Assembly: GCA_958510875.1 (NCBI GenBank)
Contig: OY294069.1
Coordinates: forward strand, 181,643,112 to 181,707,111
DNA: 64,000 nt
Direction: 5' to 3'
Source of the DNA: Endomychus coccineus
Lineage: Eukaryota; Arthropoda; Insecta; Coleoptera; Endomychidae
The notes beneath the pieces were generated by a model. It ran no database searches. It was not told the DNA's origin and was given only the letters and a program-made list of their open reading frames with translations. Shown piece after piece: positions 47,073-59,345 of this stretch. The position numbers were made by a program, and so were the translations under genes. Positions within the stretch are counted from its first letter, which is position 1. Every line of letters begins with the position of its first letter.

Positions 47073-47770
47073 TAGAAAATGGCAAAATTTTTTCTGGAAA
47101 ATTCAAAATCAATGTTCGATTGAACATGAAATCAAAATAAGTGAAGAAAAGATAGGTTATGGGTGGCCGTAGCACAAAACTGGGCCAAATTACTTCCACA
47201 ATGGACCTCACATGATCGTCCCATGAGAGGATGCTGTTGGTGGTGATCCCGAGCATGAATAGAAAAGTCTTTATAGGAATAGACTTCACATTATCATATT
47301 AGCTGTAGTCACCTCCAGCAGATCGTTTATATGGAGCAGAAACAAAGTTGGTGCCAAAACAGGTCCCTGTGGGGCACCAGCGTTGATAGCCATTGTATCG
47401 GAGGACACTCCGTCAACGACCACATGGAGTGATCTATTTGTTGAGAGTTGTGGCGGCAAACCATATGACGGAAGTTTCCCAAGAAGGTGTTGGTGCTAGA
47501 CTCTGTCAAATGTTTTGCAGATATCTAATGCTACAGCTAGAAATTCCCCATGTTTTTCAATTGATTTCTGCCATTCATGTGTTACATAGGCAAGCAGGTC
47601 TACTGTTGATCTCTGCTGACGAAAGTCATATTGCCGGTCATTCACGATTTTGGAGGTCTCTAGGAATGAGCTCAATGATGATTGCTTTCTCCATCACTTT
47701 AGAGATCATGTTTTTAATACTTTGCATTTTGAATTTTGCGTGTTCTATATCCTCTTGATAATGTCTATAC
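47073..47770 (-). pseudogene. LINE family J, RT fragment
   Basis: The - strand encodes (from high to low coordinates) THEWQKSIEKHGEFLAVALD, LLGKLPSYGLPPQLSTNRSL, DGVSSDTMAINAGAPQGPVL and LFLLHINDLLEVT near 47310, then LGITTNSILSWDDHVRSIVE near 47190. The YADD region is deleted between them. Frames shift several times. Confidence 0.82.
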
Positions 47771-48594
47771 AAACCAGCTAACAAATATGGATGGCTAAAT
47801 ATTTGACAGAATAAAAAGACGCTATCCACAATTCAACTTCATTTGGAGTCAACCTTTACGAGGTTCATAATCAATTTTCAATAAATCTGTTCATTTATAG
47901 ATGACATTATGCCATCATTATTGCGTAGTTACAACTACTAATTGTTGTTATACATGTTCATCAATTAACTACCATGAAACTATTTATCTTTGATGTTGCG
48001 ACACGTCTGCCATTAGCAAACTTGAGCAACACATTTTTTGGCATTGGCACTCGTCAACAAATTGAATCCTAGCCAATAATTATGGGAATTTGTTTGTAGG
48101 TTATGTCTTATTGAATAATTACGTTGCGTTGCCCTCATTAATATAGTCGAACGCGAAGAAATTTCGAAAGCTTGGAGAGTCAACGAAAACGGGATGTCAC
48201 AGATTACATACAAAGTAATGGGATGTAGTAAATACGTGAAGTGTCCTGCCAGGAAATTGTCACGCACATTCGATAGTATACTATAGTTCATTTATGTTAA
48301 GAAGTTTACAATGTTTTTAAATATAACTAACAATTTGATTCAATAAACTGTTTACAAACAAAATTAGGAGTTAATTACTTATTATATCAAACAAGACAAA
48401 TTATTTATAATCTTGAACGCAATCAAACTGTTTGAAGAAAATAAAGTAAATACCTAACCTATACATACTGTTTCTATTTCCACCTGAAAGATTTAGGTAA
48501 AGTTGTGGAACATTTACTCTCGACTTCATATCTATATTATTAATCCATACTATAATGTTAAAGTAAGCATTATTATTTATGGGAACAAACACTC
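47771..48594. other. Intronic DNA, no recognised element
   Basis: AT-rich with a CpG-containing stretch at 48120-48290. No gene is recognised. Confidence 0.4.
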
Positions 48595-48670
48595 AACTTG
48601 CAACTTCGTTGTTCGATAGAAAAATGAAGTCTGGTGCGAAGAAACCAGACAGGTCTCGAACTTGACAATT
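48595..48670 (-). repeat. LINE family J, small fragment
   Basis: 76 bp matching 45080-45140 and 51160-51235 (TTCGTTGTTCGATAGAAAAA, TGAAGTCTGG). Confidence 0.7.
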
Positions 48671-50439
48671 AGCGTGATAGAATTAGCAATAAATGTCGGT
48701 AATTTTTGCATAATTCTGAGTTCGGAGAAAAAAAAAGTTGATCTAGATAATTATGATACAAATTGAAGGAACTAAAATCGAACACTTATTGATCGTCGCA
48801 AATGGTCCAAAAAAATGGTAAAAATGGCCAAAACCGGTTTTTCGCGTCGGACATCGTCGGATTGAGTTAAAAAGAAAAAGTTTTTAATAAGCTTATGTGC
48901 CGGAAAGACGGGAAAAATGAGCTACGAATGAACCAATTTGGTCCAGCGGTAACCCCGCAAATTGCAAAAAAACATCGATTTTGCTCGAAATTTCAAAAAT
49001 TCATAACTCTTGGTATTTTGAAGATTAAGAGCTGAAATTTCAATAGGTTGTAGCTTTTGTGCGCACCAAGTACCACAAGATCGGATCTACAATTTTTGCA
49101 AACCGCAGCTTAGTGAATAAAACACTTGTAAAATGGCCCTAAAAAAGTTGAGGTGCGGTAACGCGCTATATTTTTACGGGTTCATCTTGTTCAATAGTTA
49201 ATGAACAACTTACCAAATTTCTAACCTCTTATCTTTCGTGAAAGCTGCTAAAACAATTATTTTAAATAATGGTATTTCGTGCGATTGGCTGTGCGGCGCG
49301 CGTGGAAGGGAGAGCCGCCGAGCTGGGCTCTTAAAAACCAACAATATCTCGGGAACCCTTGCTCGAAAATCGATGTTTTTTCTTGATCCGTACTACCATT
49401 CAATAATATTAAGATTGCGCGTATTTTCAAACTTCTAGTAATGTCGGAAGTACTCTGACTGTCAAGTCAAATAAAGAAATATACAATTTAAATCGGCAAT
49501 TCTGTAATGTGTTACCAACTGTAAAAATGAAATATACCTGGTTTGACGAATGACGAAGATAGCACGGCACTTACTTAGGAAATTGTTGCAAAAGTAACCA
49601 AGTATTATGTCACATCATTCTTATCGTAAAAAAACTATAGTTCAGATGATGCGAGGTTTGTTTCCTGGAAGCTTATGAAAGAAAGTACTATTTCATATGT
49701 ACGTTAGATCGACGATCGAAACAACTGAACGGGAAACTCACGTCGATACCTATGGACATATGGCGAACATAAAATGGATACCAAGAATTCAGATGTTGAA
49801 ACTGTATTTTAACACTTAGACTGGTAAATATACAAAAACCAATAAATGTGAGCAAATACATTTCTGTTGACGAATCGTCTGTCCACAAATTGTAATTAGT
49901 ACGACATGGAAACGGAAATTAACGCCCAATATTTGCGCATTTGACGGTGCCGTGTTATGTTTGAAACAATAAATTCGTAGCGCTTCATTAATTCACTAAA
50001 ATGCAAAATTGCTATTTTTACTTACCATCACAAGTTGTTTCTAACGCCCTTGACTGTTCTAATTACTTCCGGTTTTTCCGGAAAGGATAATTTTCCCGAA
50101 GGGGGAAACTTCGTTATCAATATGGGGACACTATATATTTCTGTATAGTTGTAAAGGTAATAATGTTAAGGTCTCTCTAGTCCAAATCGATCAGTAACGT
50201 CACAAATTTATAGTTCTAGACAGCTGTTTCGCTCTTCTCACAGAGCTCATCACTGGAAGGAGCAAGTTTGCAACGTTACTCTCTGCGGAAGGTAGTCATA
50301 ACTAGCCAACAACGTGGTAAAAAGACCAACAAATCTCACACCATCTATGAATAGATATCCTATCAAGAAATCCTGCAATCTGAACTAGGAATACCTTATC
50401 ATTCTTATCTGGCAACTTTTACACTTGTATCAGGTTAGC
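48671..50439. other. Unclassified repeat-like and unique DNA
   Basis: 48700-49440 is homopolymer-rich sequence (AAAAATGGCCAAAACCGGTT and similar) that looks like a decayed non-coding element. 49280-49330 is GC-rich (GGCGCGCGTGGAAGGGAGAG). About 50215-50260 carries an AGCTGTTTCGCTCTTCTCAC motif with a partial inverted match (GCTCATCA). A similar motif is at 58810-58850. No gene. Confidence 0.4.
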
Positions 50440-50780
50440 TCTTTTCTGGATAGCATCCAGGAGCCTCAGCGTATGTTTGGGAGCCGAACTCCACAGATGT
50501 GAAGAGTATTCCAGGACAGGTTGAATCTGTGCTTTGTAGATTATGAGGAGCTCCTGGGATGTAAAGTAGATCTTGTCACGGAATAGAAAACTAAGAGCGC
50601 CCTCGGTGGTGATCCTGACCGCCTACCTGGAATCTCTCATGGTGAAATAACAGACAGACGAGATTTCTGATGAACACAGACGATGGAAATATCTGAAGAA
50701 AAGGGTGAGATCGCCCATCTTCCTACGATATTTTAGAGAGATCAATAAACTTGGTAAATGTGACATTAACAATCAGACGA
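50440..50780 (-). pseudogene. LINE family J fragment, internally shuffled
   Basis: Blocks shared with 45000-45440 and 51300-51546 (GCGTATGTTTGGGAGCCGAA, GCTTTGTAGATTATGAG, AGAAAAGGGTGAGATCGCCC). No usable protein frame. Confidence 0.72.
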
Positions 50781-51064
50781 ATAGCTCTCTCTTGGACAGA
50801 ATTTATTTAACCTTGTTCTATACTGACACTTGCTGTCACATGAGCTGCCAAAATGAACGACAGAATCAAATAAAGACATAAAATAGCTCGTGACGTCTCT
50901 TGCATCTTAAAATGAGAATTTAGGGCACTTCTGCAGGTTAAATATATACTTGAATAAATCCTACGATTCGTTAAATATTTTAGATTCAACGAGTTTTAAA
51001 TATGATTATTAAATACAATTACTTGAAAAATAATTTAACAATGAATCAATATCTAGGTATATCT
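50781..51064. other. AT-rich spacer
   Basis: I see nothing here beyond a short frame of no known family. Confidence 0.4.
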
Positions 51065-51546
51065 TCAAGCCGAACCTGTACCAATTTTTTCGGTTTGAAG
51101 ATGAAGGTTCTTAAAGGTTTGGAGGTTATAGGCAAGAGGAAAAACCTCATTAGCTAAACAGTTCCACAATTTCGCTGTTCGATAGAAAAATGAAGTCTGG
51201 TAGGAAGAAGCTCGGCAGGTCTGGAGTTTGACAATGAAGGAGTAACTAGATTGAACTCGTCTAGTCCATCTATCTGGAATTTCTTGAGAGGGCATCATCA
51301 ATCAGACGAATATATCTTATCTGGATCGAATCCAACAGCTTCTACGTATGTTTGGGAGTCGAACACCAAACATGTGAACAGAACTTCAAGATAGGTTGGA
51401 ACTGTGCTTTGTAGATTATGAGCAACTGCTGGGATGTAAAGTAGCTCTTGGCACGGAATAGAAAATCAAGTTTTTGTGAAACGGTTTTCATAATGGACCT
51501 CACATGATCGTCCCATGAAGAGGGTGCTATTGGTGGTGATCCCAAG
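51065..51546 (-). pseudogene. LINE family J, 3' part, left of the hAT insertion
   Basis: The - strand reads PIAPSSWDDHVRSIMKTVSQ and LDFLFRAKSYFTSQQLLIIY, then LKFCSHVWCSTPKHT, then after shifts FFYRTAKLWNCLANEVFPLA. It continues the copy at 53138-53612, from which it was separated by the hAT element. Confidence 0.85.
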
Positions 51547-53129
51547 CAGTGGCGGCTCGTGAATTTTTGAGAGAGGAGGCTGGACATAAGACGTTTTTGT
51601 AAAAATATACTCTATTCACAGCCTTTTAACCTTTGCACAGCGACCGTACCAGCTACTTCAGTGACAAAATTAATTGTTACCCATCAAGAACCAACGTGGA
51701 GGTAAAGAGTTTCTCTTGGCAAAACATTTTTTTTTTCGTTTTTTGTCTTTTATTTTTTTTGGATTTTTAATATTTTTTCTTTTTTTTTGGAATTTTTCAT
51801 ATTTTTTTTAAATCAATTTTATATATTAACGGAGCTCTACGGTCTTCAGTTTGCGAAGAATGATCAATAATATTATCAAAAAATGTATCATTTTGTTTTA
51901 AGTGTTTTACTAAATCTTTTTCAACAGATATTAAACTAACATTGTATAAAAGATTTTGGCCCATTGTATTTGGCATGTAAGTTTTAATTCGTTTGAGAGT
52001 AGAAAATGATCTCTCCACCGATGCCGACTTGACAGGAATGGTGACTGTCAAACAAAGTAGTTTATAAAACTGAGGTAAAACTTGTTGCAAATCATTGTCT
52101 ATCATATATTGTATCATATCGGCGTGAATGTCGTACTGGCCTGAAATATCTTTATCCGAGTATATAACGCATAATTCATTGTGCAGTGCTAATTTATGAA
52201 AAAATTATATTTTAGAACTAAGTTATACAAAAAGCATCAATTCATGTAAATCGGAAAATCGAATCTCAATTTGACCTTTAATAGTATCTAAAATTTCATA
52301 ACAAAAGTGTTTATAATGTAGTTTCTTGTCTACCAAATTATATGTTTTCCTCCTTTAACAATATTCTGTTTACCGGTTTATTTAAACTTAATACTCGATG
52401 TAATATGTTCCTGCGATTTTTCATGTCTGTCTATACCACGAGCTAAATTTTTCAAATCATCATAACCCGAGTGCCCCCAACATGAAGTTGTATCAGATGT
52501 AAATAGCAAGCAATACCACAATACTAGCAATATAATTTATTGTGTACCTCAGATCCCGTTAACCATAAGTATTTTTTTCAATTATCAGTATCAATTATCA
52601 AATGATCGATTTTGAAACATACCTGTCATCACTAATCTTTTCAGCAACTAAATCACTACAAATTTTAACGTTTAATAACCAAAGAACTCTTTGTTAATAA
52701 CTCACCGAACAGATAAATTATAACTTAACCTTACATCGCTTCGCGAAACAGAAACAACAACTGACAGAGCACGTGTCGTAGTTTGCAGCGGCGGCAACGG
52801 CAAGTAATCGTATTTCAACGACCGCCGGGTGCGTACGAGAAGCTAGCCTACATAGAGTGTTGCCATATTCGCTGTTTTACCCTATTTGGCAATTGAACTG
52901 ATTGGAAAAATGGCAACTGTGTTGACCACACGTATTTAGCGTTTAAGATATATAGAGAATCTAGCCTCTGGCCACTGTTGCCAGATTAAAAATAACTACT
53001 GAGAACGGGGAATTAATTGTAAAATTTAAAGAATTATCAGAGAAACAGGAAATAAAATGAAGAATGATCAATAAGATAAATTGGTGAGGAGGCTGAGCCT
53101 CCTTAGCCTCCTTCGAGGAGCCGCCACTG
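51547..53129 (-). mobile_element. hAT deletion derivative
   Basis: 1583 bp with ends CAGTGGCGGCTCGTGAA and the complement of CAGTGGCGGCTCCTCG. A perfect 8-bp target duplication ATCCCAAG lies at 51539-51546 and 53130-53137, the size expected for hAT. It retains only the 3' end of a transposase gene on the - strand. The centre (about 52200-52950) is non-coding, with a CpG-rich stretch near 52780. It sits inside a LINE family J copy. Confidence 0.95.
51797..52117 (-). pseudogene. hAT transposase C-terminal dimerisation domain
   Basis: 106 residues beginning MIQYMIDNDLQQVLPQFYKL and containing TIPVKSASVERSFSTLKRIK, the signature of the hAT C-terminal (hATC) domain, then NTMGQNLLYNVSLISVEKDL. It resembles the ZMYM1-like/hAT group. 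The BED finger, DDE core and insertion domain are absent, so no active transposase can be made. Confidence 0.9.
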
Positions 53130-53137
53130 ATCCCAAG

Positions 53138-53620
53138 CATGGTTATGGAAGACTTCAAAGGAATAGTTTCACATGATATCATCATATTAGGGATTGTAGG
53201 ATCCGCCTTTCTGGAGAAGACGCAAGCTTGAGTTTTGGTTGCATTAAACTCTACTAGATATTCAGATCCCCATTCCAAAATCTTTGCCAGATCTCCATTA
53301 ATTGCGTCGACCTGTCTCTGTTCCGCTCCTCTGGCTTCATTGGATGGCATAGGGGCTCTAGATGAGGAAGCGGCATGAAGTGTACCATGATCTGCAAAGC
53401 TGTGGACGGGACAGATGGTCGCAGAAACAAATTTGGTGCCAAGACAGATCCCTGTGGAACACCAGCGTTGATAGTCAAGGTCACAGATGGGTCCATAACT
53501 ATTAGGAAGGGTAGTCTTTCTTTTTTTTGGAATCGGTTGGACTGCAGCTGGACTAATAATTCTATTATTATTATAATCTATGAATACCTCTCCTTCTAAG
53601 AGAGGTTCCACATATCGTCA
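53138..53620 (-). pseudogene. LINE family J, RT part, right of the hAT insertion
   Basis: The - strand reads DPSVTLTINAGVPQGSVLAP, then after a small deletion and frameshift CPVHSFADHGTLHAASSSRA (catalytic FADD changed to FADH), AINGDLAKILEWGSEYLVEF, TQACVFSRKADP and PLKSSITMLGI, where the hAT begins. The same protein stretch is at 12736-12960 on the + strand. Confidence 0.88.
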
Positions 53621-54199
53621 CAACTTGTTGATAATCCGTTTTATGCAATCGAGGCTGACATTGACACGGTGTATCATAATAGTGTAACCTCACTGAATAA
53701 GCTATCCTAAACATAATGTATTAATACACACATGTTTGCTCGACCCTATTATATCACTTGTTCACATAACATGCGAATAATTAAATGAATAGAGTAACCT
53801 TTCGGATTTACCGGCTTTAGGATTTATTGAAGATAAATTCCTTATTATTCATTACACTCTATTTGACCGAAGTTCTCAAAGAAGGCAGATAACGCAGGAC
53901 GCCATTATATACCAATCCCTAAGATCAACAATCATCACGCCAATACACTCAACTTATTCCTGAGTAACAATCCAGATCCCTATGATCTTATGAAGTAGAA
54001 CTCACCGCACATGGCTTTCAGTTGGAACTCGTTGGAACCAACTGGAAAATATATCCACATTCATGAATATGAGATATATGGGTATATATTGATTTCTTCG
54101 ATAATTCCAGTATTAGGTACAGAACAGCTTTTTGCGCGAGATCTTGACATCTTCGGCTGTTGCGACCATGGAGACATTTGATCAGCATGACTTAGGGTA
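53621..54199. other. Intronic DNA, no recognised element
   Basis: No gene or structured repeat seen. Confidence 0.45.
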
Positions 54200-54520
54200 T
54201 ATCTTCAGTTGGTTTCAACGAGTTTCACTGAAAGCCATTTCCCTATCAAAAACTGCGGGGTCCTTTTGGCTATACACTCATCATCACGACCTCCCAAACA
54301 TATGCTGAAGCTCTATGATTATATCCAGAAGAGAGTGATTCGTCTGGCTTATGATGTCATACTTACAAATTCATTAACCTCTGTCAATATTATCACAAGA
54401 CCTGAGTGCTCAATCGTGACGTCATTAGCCAGAGGCTATATTGAAGCTGATAAAACCCTGCTAAATTGTAACATTTATCACCTGTCATATTCGATACTGG
54501 CCATGCACCACTAAATATTG
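54200..54520 (+). pseudogene. LINE family J, C-terminal fragment (+ strand)
   Basis: The + strand reads PPKHMLKLYDYIQKRVIRLA and DVILTNSLTSVN, equivalent to the region after the thumb in family J (SPKHT... in 51342-51587). Opposite orientation to the neighbouring copies. Confidence 0.78.
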
Positions 54521-56329
54521 CAAAGTACGGTCACATTTATTTATTAAACCAGTGATAATCGAACTTTTAATAGTTATTTTATTCAAGTTTAGAATGGATT
54601 TTCATGACGTAAAGGCTGATTCTATTCAAATGTTAACCAGTTAGTTAAATATCGCAATATCGTAATTTAATTAGGTATGGAATATTCCGTGTGAAATATT
54701 CCTATCAGGTAAGCAAACAATGCAAGACTATTGTGTATTGTTGATGCTATTTTGCGTTGTTTTAAAGTGTTGTTTAGAACAATGTGAGTGCTAAACATAA
54801 TTATGCTCTAGTACAATTTATCAATAATGAAGAGGGCACTGGCACTCGTATGATTCATATTCTTCCTCATATAGCTTCGATCGTGTGTCTTCCAGTCTGT
54901 GGTATATTATTCCAATTTTCAATATCCATAAGGTGTATTGGGTGATTTATAAGTTTCATATAACTATGAAACTTATGTCAGTATCCATCACATACTGATG
55001 AATGTGGAGATATTACACCCGCAAGGGTTCATATTACGGCCCCTGTTGTACATTATTCACGTAAATGACCGTCCGAAAATTAAGGAAGAAAAAATGTCAC
55101 TTCTGCAATATAAAAATAATAATAAATAAAAAATAAAATGCTTCATTCATTAGTTGGTTTGCATTAATTCGTTAGATGCTCTGCATCTAGGGGCTAATAT
55201 AAAATGAAGATAGCTTGAATTAAACACAAATTATATAAGAATTGAAAGAATAAGAACAATATCTAAGCTTGTGATCTTATGTCACAGTTAAATTTGCATA
55301 ATAAATGAAATGAAATTAGTCGCTTTGGATTCTTGGTTTACAAAAATCACTTAGAATTGGATAAAATGTATATAAAATTTTCCAAAAATATATAATTCCC
55401 AAATGTGTGGGATAATCGTTGTAATTTGTGCATAATCCCTATATAACGTGATTTTATTAGGGTCACTGTCTATGAAAGAACAAATTCATTGTCTCGATCA
55501 TTCCAAAATGGTTGGATATTTGTTGAATTTTTTTCAGCAGTATCCCTGGTGTAAATTACATAATACAAGCAGTACAATATGGTTTTAGTACGGTCGCTGT
55601 GTATTGGATAAGCAGAATTCATGGTCTTGATACTTGGTACCGTGCTTACTACTCATGTTCTATGTTTAAAAATAACGTTAGATTCGAATTTTTCATCTTT
55701 GAAAACGTATTGCAACCGAGATTGAAACAAAGTTTCATCAGAATGGATGAGCTCGACAAAATCGAATGTTTTCCATACACTACAATGTGGTAAAAAGGAA
55801 ACTCTAAAGGGAAATTTACATTCACATCACGAGTGTAAAGATTCATTCTCCGCAAACTGTTAAAAGTAAAATATTTCAGCAATAATTCTTTTCCGCATTC
55901 TCGTAACATCTTTGTTACGGCACGAGATACACATTAACTGGATAATCGCGAACACCTTTTCCACAAAAGAATCGCGTGAAACTATAATATAGGAAATGAA
56001 AAACGAAATCCGTGAATTCAATAATAACTCATGATGCGCATTCATTATTTCATAATTGGATACTTTCTACAAATTGACATACAGTTTATGTCAGTGTGCG
56101 CTTCCTAATCACACGAATCAAGCGTCTAATGATTGGTTAACTCAGCAGTATTAGAAACGATTTATGCTGGTAACTGTTAGCGAGTCTAGGAAAGATAATC
56201 GCTGGCGCGTGCACACACACATACATTGGCTCTTGGACTATTTGGTATACATCATTTCAAGCAAAAAAGTTCATATAAACAAGGGTATCCAATAGTAGCG
56301 GAACACTTAGACCGCTTGATTGGGTTCAT
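54521..56329. other. Intronic DNA with a PLE terminal motif
   Basis: About 54570-54640 (TTTTAATAGTTATTTTATTC then AGAATGGATTTTCATG) matches terminal motifs at 16300 and 17510. 55880-56270 is CpG-richer and could be regulatory. A short frame at 55599-55793 has no known domain. Confidence 0.45.
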
Positions 56330-57070
56330 TGTGCGCCCCTTGATACAAGAAACAGTACAGCAGGCCTAAGCCAGTGCCGAAGGTTCAGATTTTGCATGGA
56401 CCGATATCTCTTATGGCTTCAAGCGGCATATGTGTGCTGCCTAGGTGTTGTAGCCTAAGATAAGTCAGTGCTAGACATTCTGCAAGGATGTGAAAGGCAG
56501 TTTCATCCGCCTCTTTACGTCTTCAACAATGCCCATTGTGTGTAGATGTGTATTCAGATGAGTGTCCTGTGAGGAGTCCTGTCACCAGTTTTAGGCCTCT
56601 CCTGCGCATAGAGAGTAGGGTTTTAGAGAAATTAAACCTGAACTCCCTAATATGGACCTTCGCCTGCCTCAAGTCGGGGGCACCACGCCGTATACAGAGC
56701 CACTGTTTATCCAGTTCATCGACCACTTCGTTTCCCTTCACGCCAGAGTAGTACCCACACTAGCTGGCTTTTGTTCCTTGTGGCTAATTCAGCCAGAGTT
56801 TCCCGGCCCTCCAAGACAACCCTAGAAGTCACTAAATCCGCCTACCTCGGTAGTTTAATCTTAGGTTTTCCAGGGCACAGGTCCGTATTGCCTGAAAACG
56901 GTTGCGTGGACACCTAGGGGAACTAAAATCTCCCTTCTGGGTGTACACCAGTAGACTCCGGCTCCTCTAGGCCAGTCTGTGAACCACGCGGCCCGAAGTC
57001 CTTGTTCTCCCAGTCTATCCTCCGTGTTATGAGGACGTCCGGTTTTAATACATAATTGGCACATTAAAAA
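56330..57070 (-). pseudogene. LINE RNase H domain and tail
   Basis: The - strand reads AAWFTDWPRGAGVYW (RNase H first Asp, near 56980) and LGVHATVFRQYG. Nearer the 3' end it reads GNEVVDELDKQW, LKLVTGLLTGH, ETAFHILAECLALTYLRLQH and LEAIRDIGPCKI. This is the RNase H and C-terminal region of an I/R1-like LINE, another lineage in this window. The expected DG of FTDG is DW and stops occur, so it is dead. Confidence 0.85.
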
Positions 57071-57129
57071 TTAAAGTTCGAAATTTCATACACTTACTAA
57101 TTGACCAATATTACATATTATTCAAGCAA

Positions 57130-58260
57130 ATTTCATACAACAAAGATATAGGGTGATATTTTTTCTTCTTTAAGTCGGTTTAAAACGTCTTCCGATTCCC
57201 AGTCTCCATTTTCCTCTGTCCATTCGTAGGCCTTCTTCCACGTCTGTTTCTCGGATTTCTTTGTCGATTCCTTCTCTCCAACTTCTCCTTGGTCTCCCTT
57301 TCTTTCTTGTTCCTTGTGGTGGCCATTCACACACTTGTTTCAGAAGTCTTTCATTCGGCATTCTTTGAACATGACTATACCATCTCAGTTGGTTTACTTT
57401 AATATCCTCGACTGTATTGTGTGTTACTCCTATGATTTCACGGATTCTTTCATTTGTGGTCTTTTCCATTCTCGATTTTTCGGCAGCTCTTCGCCAGTGA
57501 TCCATTTCTGTAGCTTTTAAGTTTTTCCAAACCACTCTTTAAGGGCCCATACCTCACTACTATATGTAAGTATGATTTTTACTGTGGTATTATATATTGA
57601 TATGAATGTATCCCATAGCCATTCATCATGGCTATTGCTTTTCTGCCTTTATGTGATCACCTAGTGTTCCGTCGTTGGTATTTTACTTATTCGTGTGTTT
57701 TATGCATTTTGCATCTTCTAGCACGAGTTCCTCTTGTTGTCCTCCCACGCACATGTACGCCGTTTTAGGAAGTGACTTCCAGGCTCCGTTTGCTGTATTC
57801 TTCTATGAGCTTTCTGATCATGTATTCAATATCGTGCTTATCTTGTACCATTACTATTTGATTGTCTGCGAAGCATAGTGTGTATATGATGTGATCCTTT
57901 ATGAGTATTCCCTTGTTTTTGCATTTTCTTTTCCACTGCTTTAGTGCTTCTTCTAGGTATATTCTGAACAAAGTCGTAGATAGGCACCAGCTTTGATTAA
58001 GCCCCTTCCTGATTGTGAAGCTCGTTGACCCTAGTCGTCCCATCTTAATTTTTGCTGTTGCTTGTTGGTATAAGCTTCGGATCGCTCTTATTATGGTTAC
58101 GCTGATGTTCGTTCTTTCTAATGCTTCCCACAGTTTATTTTGAGGAATATTATCGTATGCTTTTTTCAAGTCCACAAACACCAGATGGGTTTCTTGATTG
58201 TAAACTGTTTTCTTCTCCAGTGGTTGAGTGACATATATTTTTCTCAATGTCCATTAACGT
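57130..58260 (-). pseudogene. RTE-like LINE, RT end and C-terminus
   Basis: The - strand encodes LVFVDLKKAYDNIPQNKLWE, LYQQATAKIKMGRLGSTSFT, IRKGLNQSWCLSTTLFRIYL, LCFADNQIVMVQDKHDIEYM and LIEEYSKRSLEV. Downstream it gives RWYSHVQRMPNERLLKQVCE and WPPQGTRKKGRPRRSWREGI. The order and wording are those of RTE-type elements. The catalytic FADD is FADN and the G-x-RQG box is GLNQS, so it is inactive. A short gap near 57540-57760 separates the two parts. Confidence 0.88.
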
Positions 58261-59109
58261 GTTTCCTCTTAAAAATTTGTTATAGTTTGACCGAAACAAA
58301 CCGGAACAGCCCGTATAAAGTACCAATTATAATTTCTAGTCTAGGACATGGAGACCAATAGACCATTGTTCCATTATCTTACATACTTGAAATTGTTTGT
58401 AATTTAACATCGAATCAATTGTGTATCTGGGTTGCGTCATAGCATTGTTGGATGGTGATGTCGTTGATGTAATAATATTTTATAAATAAATATTATCACT
58501 CGATTCTTGAGTAATCGATCCCAGTCTATTAGTGTATTGTATCAGATGCCGCTTGATAACTAAATTGACAAGATTATCAACTGTGACCGAAACGGAATTC
58601 GATACGCTTTAAGTGGTGTTAATAAAGATCAAGGTCGATTAGTAAACGACGCGACGGGAAGAAATTCGAAAGTTGTCGAATTTGTAAATGGTAAAGGTAT
58701 TCACCTACTACGACATTATAACTAATAACAGCAGTGCATTGGTTAACTAGCTAAAACGTTTTCGTGTTAACAGTCGATGGGCAGAATTAAGGTTCCTCTA
58801 TTTCCGGACAGCTGTTTCGCTCTCATGAGCGCATCAGCGAAACGAGGGAAACCATGATGTGAATGTTCGACTATCTCCGTCAAAGGTAAAGGAATCCCAT
58901 TTGAACATGTTAGAGAAAAAGTAAATCCAAACCCCAAATGGAATGGGGATGTTCCACTGAGAGAGTTATTCACAGATGCACATCATCTGCTTTTTCAGTA
59001 CGTTTCGATAAGTATAAGGATATACTGATGTGTCGATTGTAAGAACGAACTCTGCAATGTTATTCATGTTATTGATGCCTCTGATGAACTCATCCCTGAG
59101 TGCACTACG
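58261..59109. other. Intronic DNA with a repeated motif
   Basis: CAGCTGTTTCGCTCTCATGA at 58810 resembles 50220. 58560-58690 is CpG-richer. No gene is recognised. Confidence 0.4.
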
Positions 59110-59345
59110 TAACACATGTATGGCAGAAATCTATTGAAACAATTGACAAGTCTGGAACCAACTTTGTCGCTTACTATCGAGTTTTTTCTCAGATAGATCA
59201 CTCCATGTGGTAGTTGACGGAGTATCCTTCGATACAATGGCTATCAATCTTGGTGTTCCAAAGGGATCTGTCTTGGCACCAACGTCATACCGCTTTCTCA
59301 TCAAAAGTCCCTATACCATCCAATGAAACCAGAGGAGTTCATCAG
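59110..59345 (+). pseudogene. LINE family J, RT fragment (+ strand)
   Basis: The + strand reads VVDGVSSDTMAINLGVPKGS then VLAPT, with a deletion jumping to sequence matching 12870-12900 (CCATCCAATGAA). The PQG of the RT box is PKG. Confidence 0.78.
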
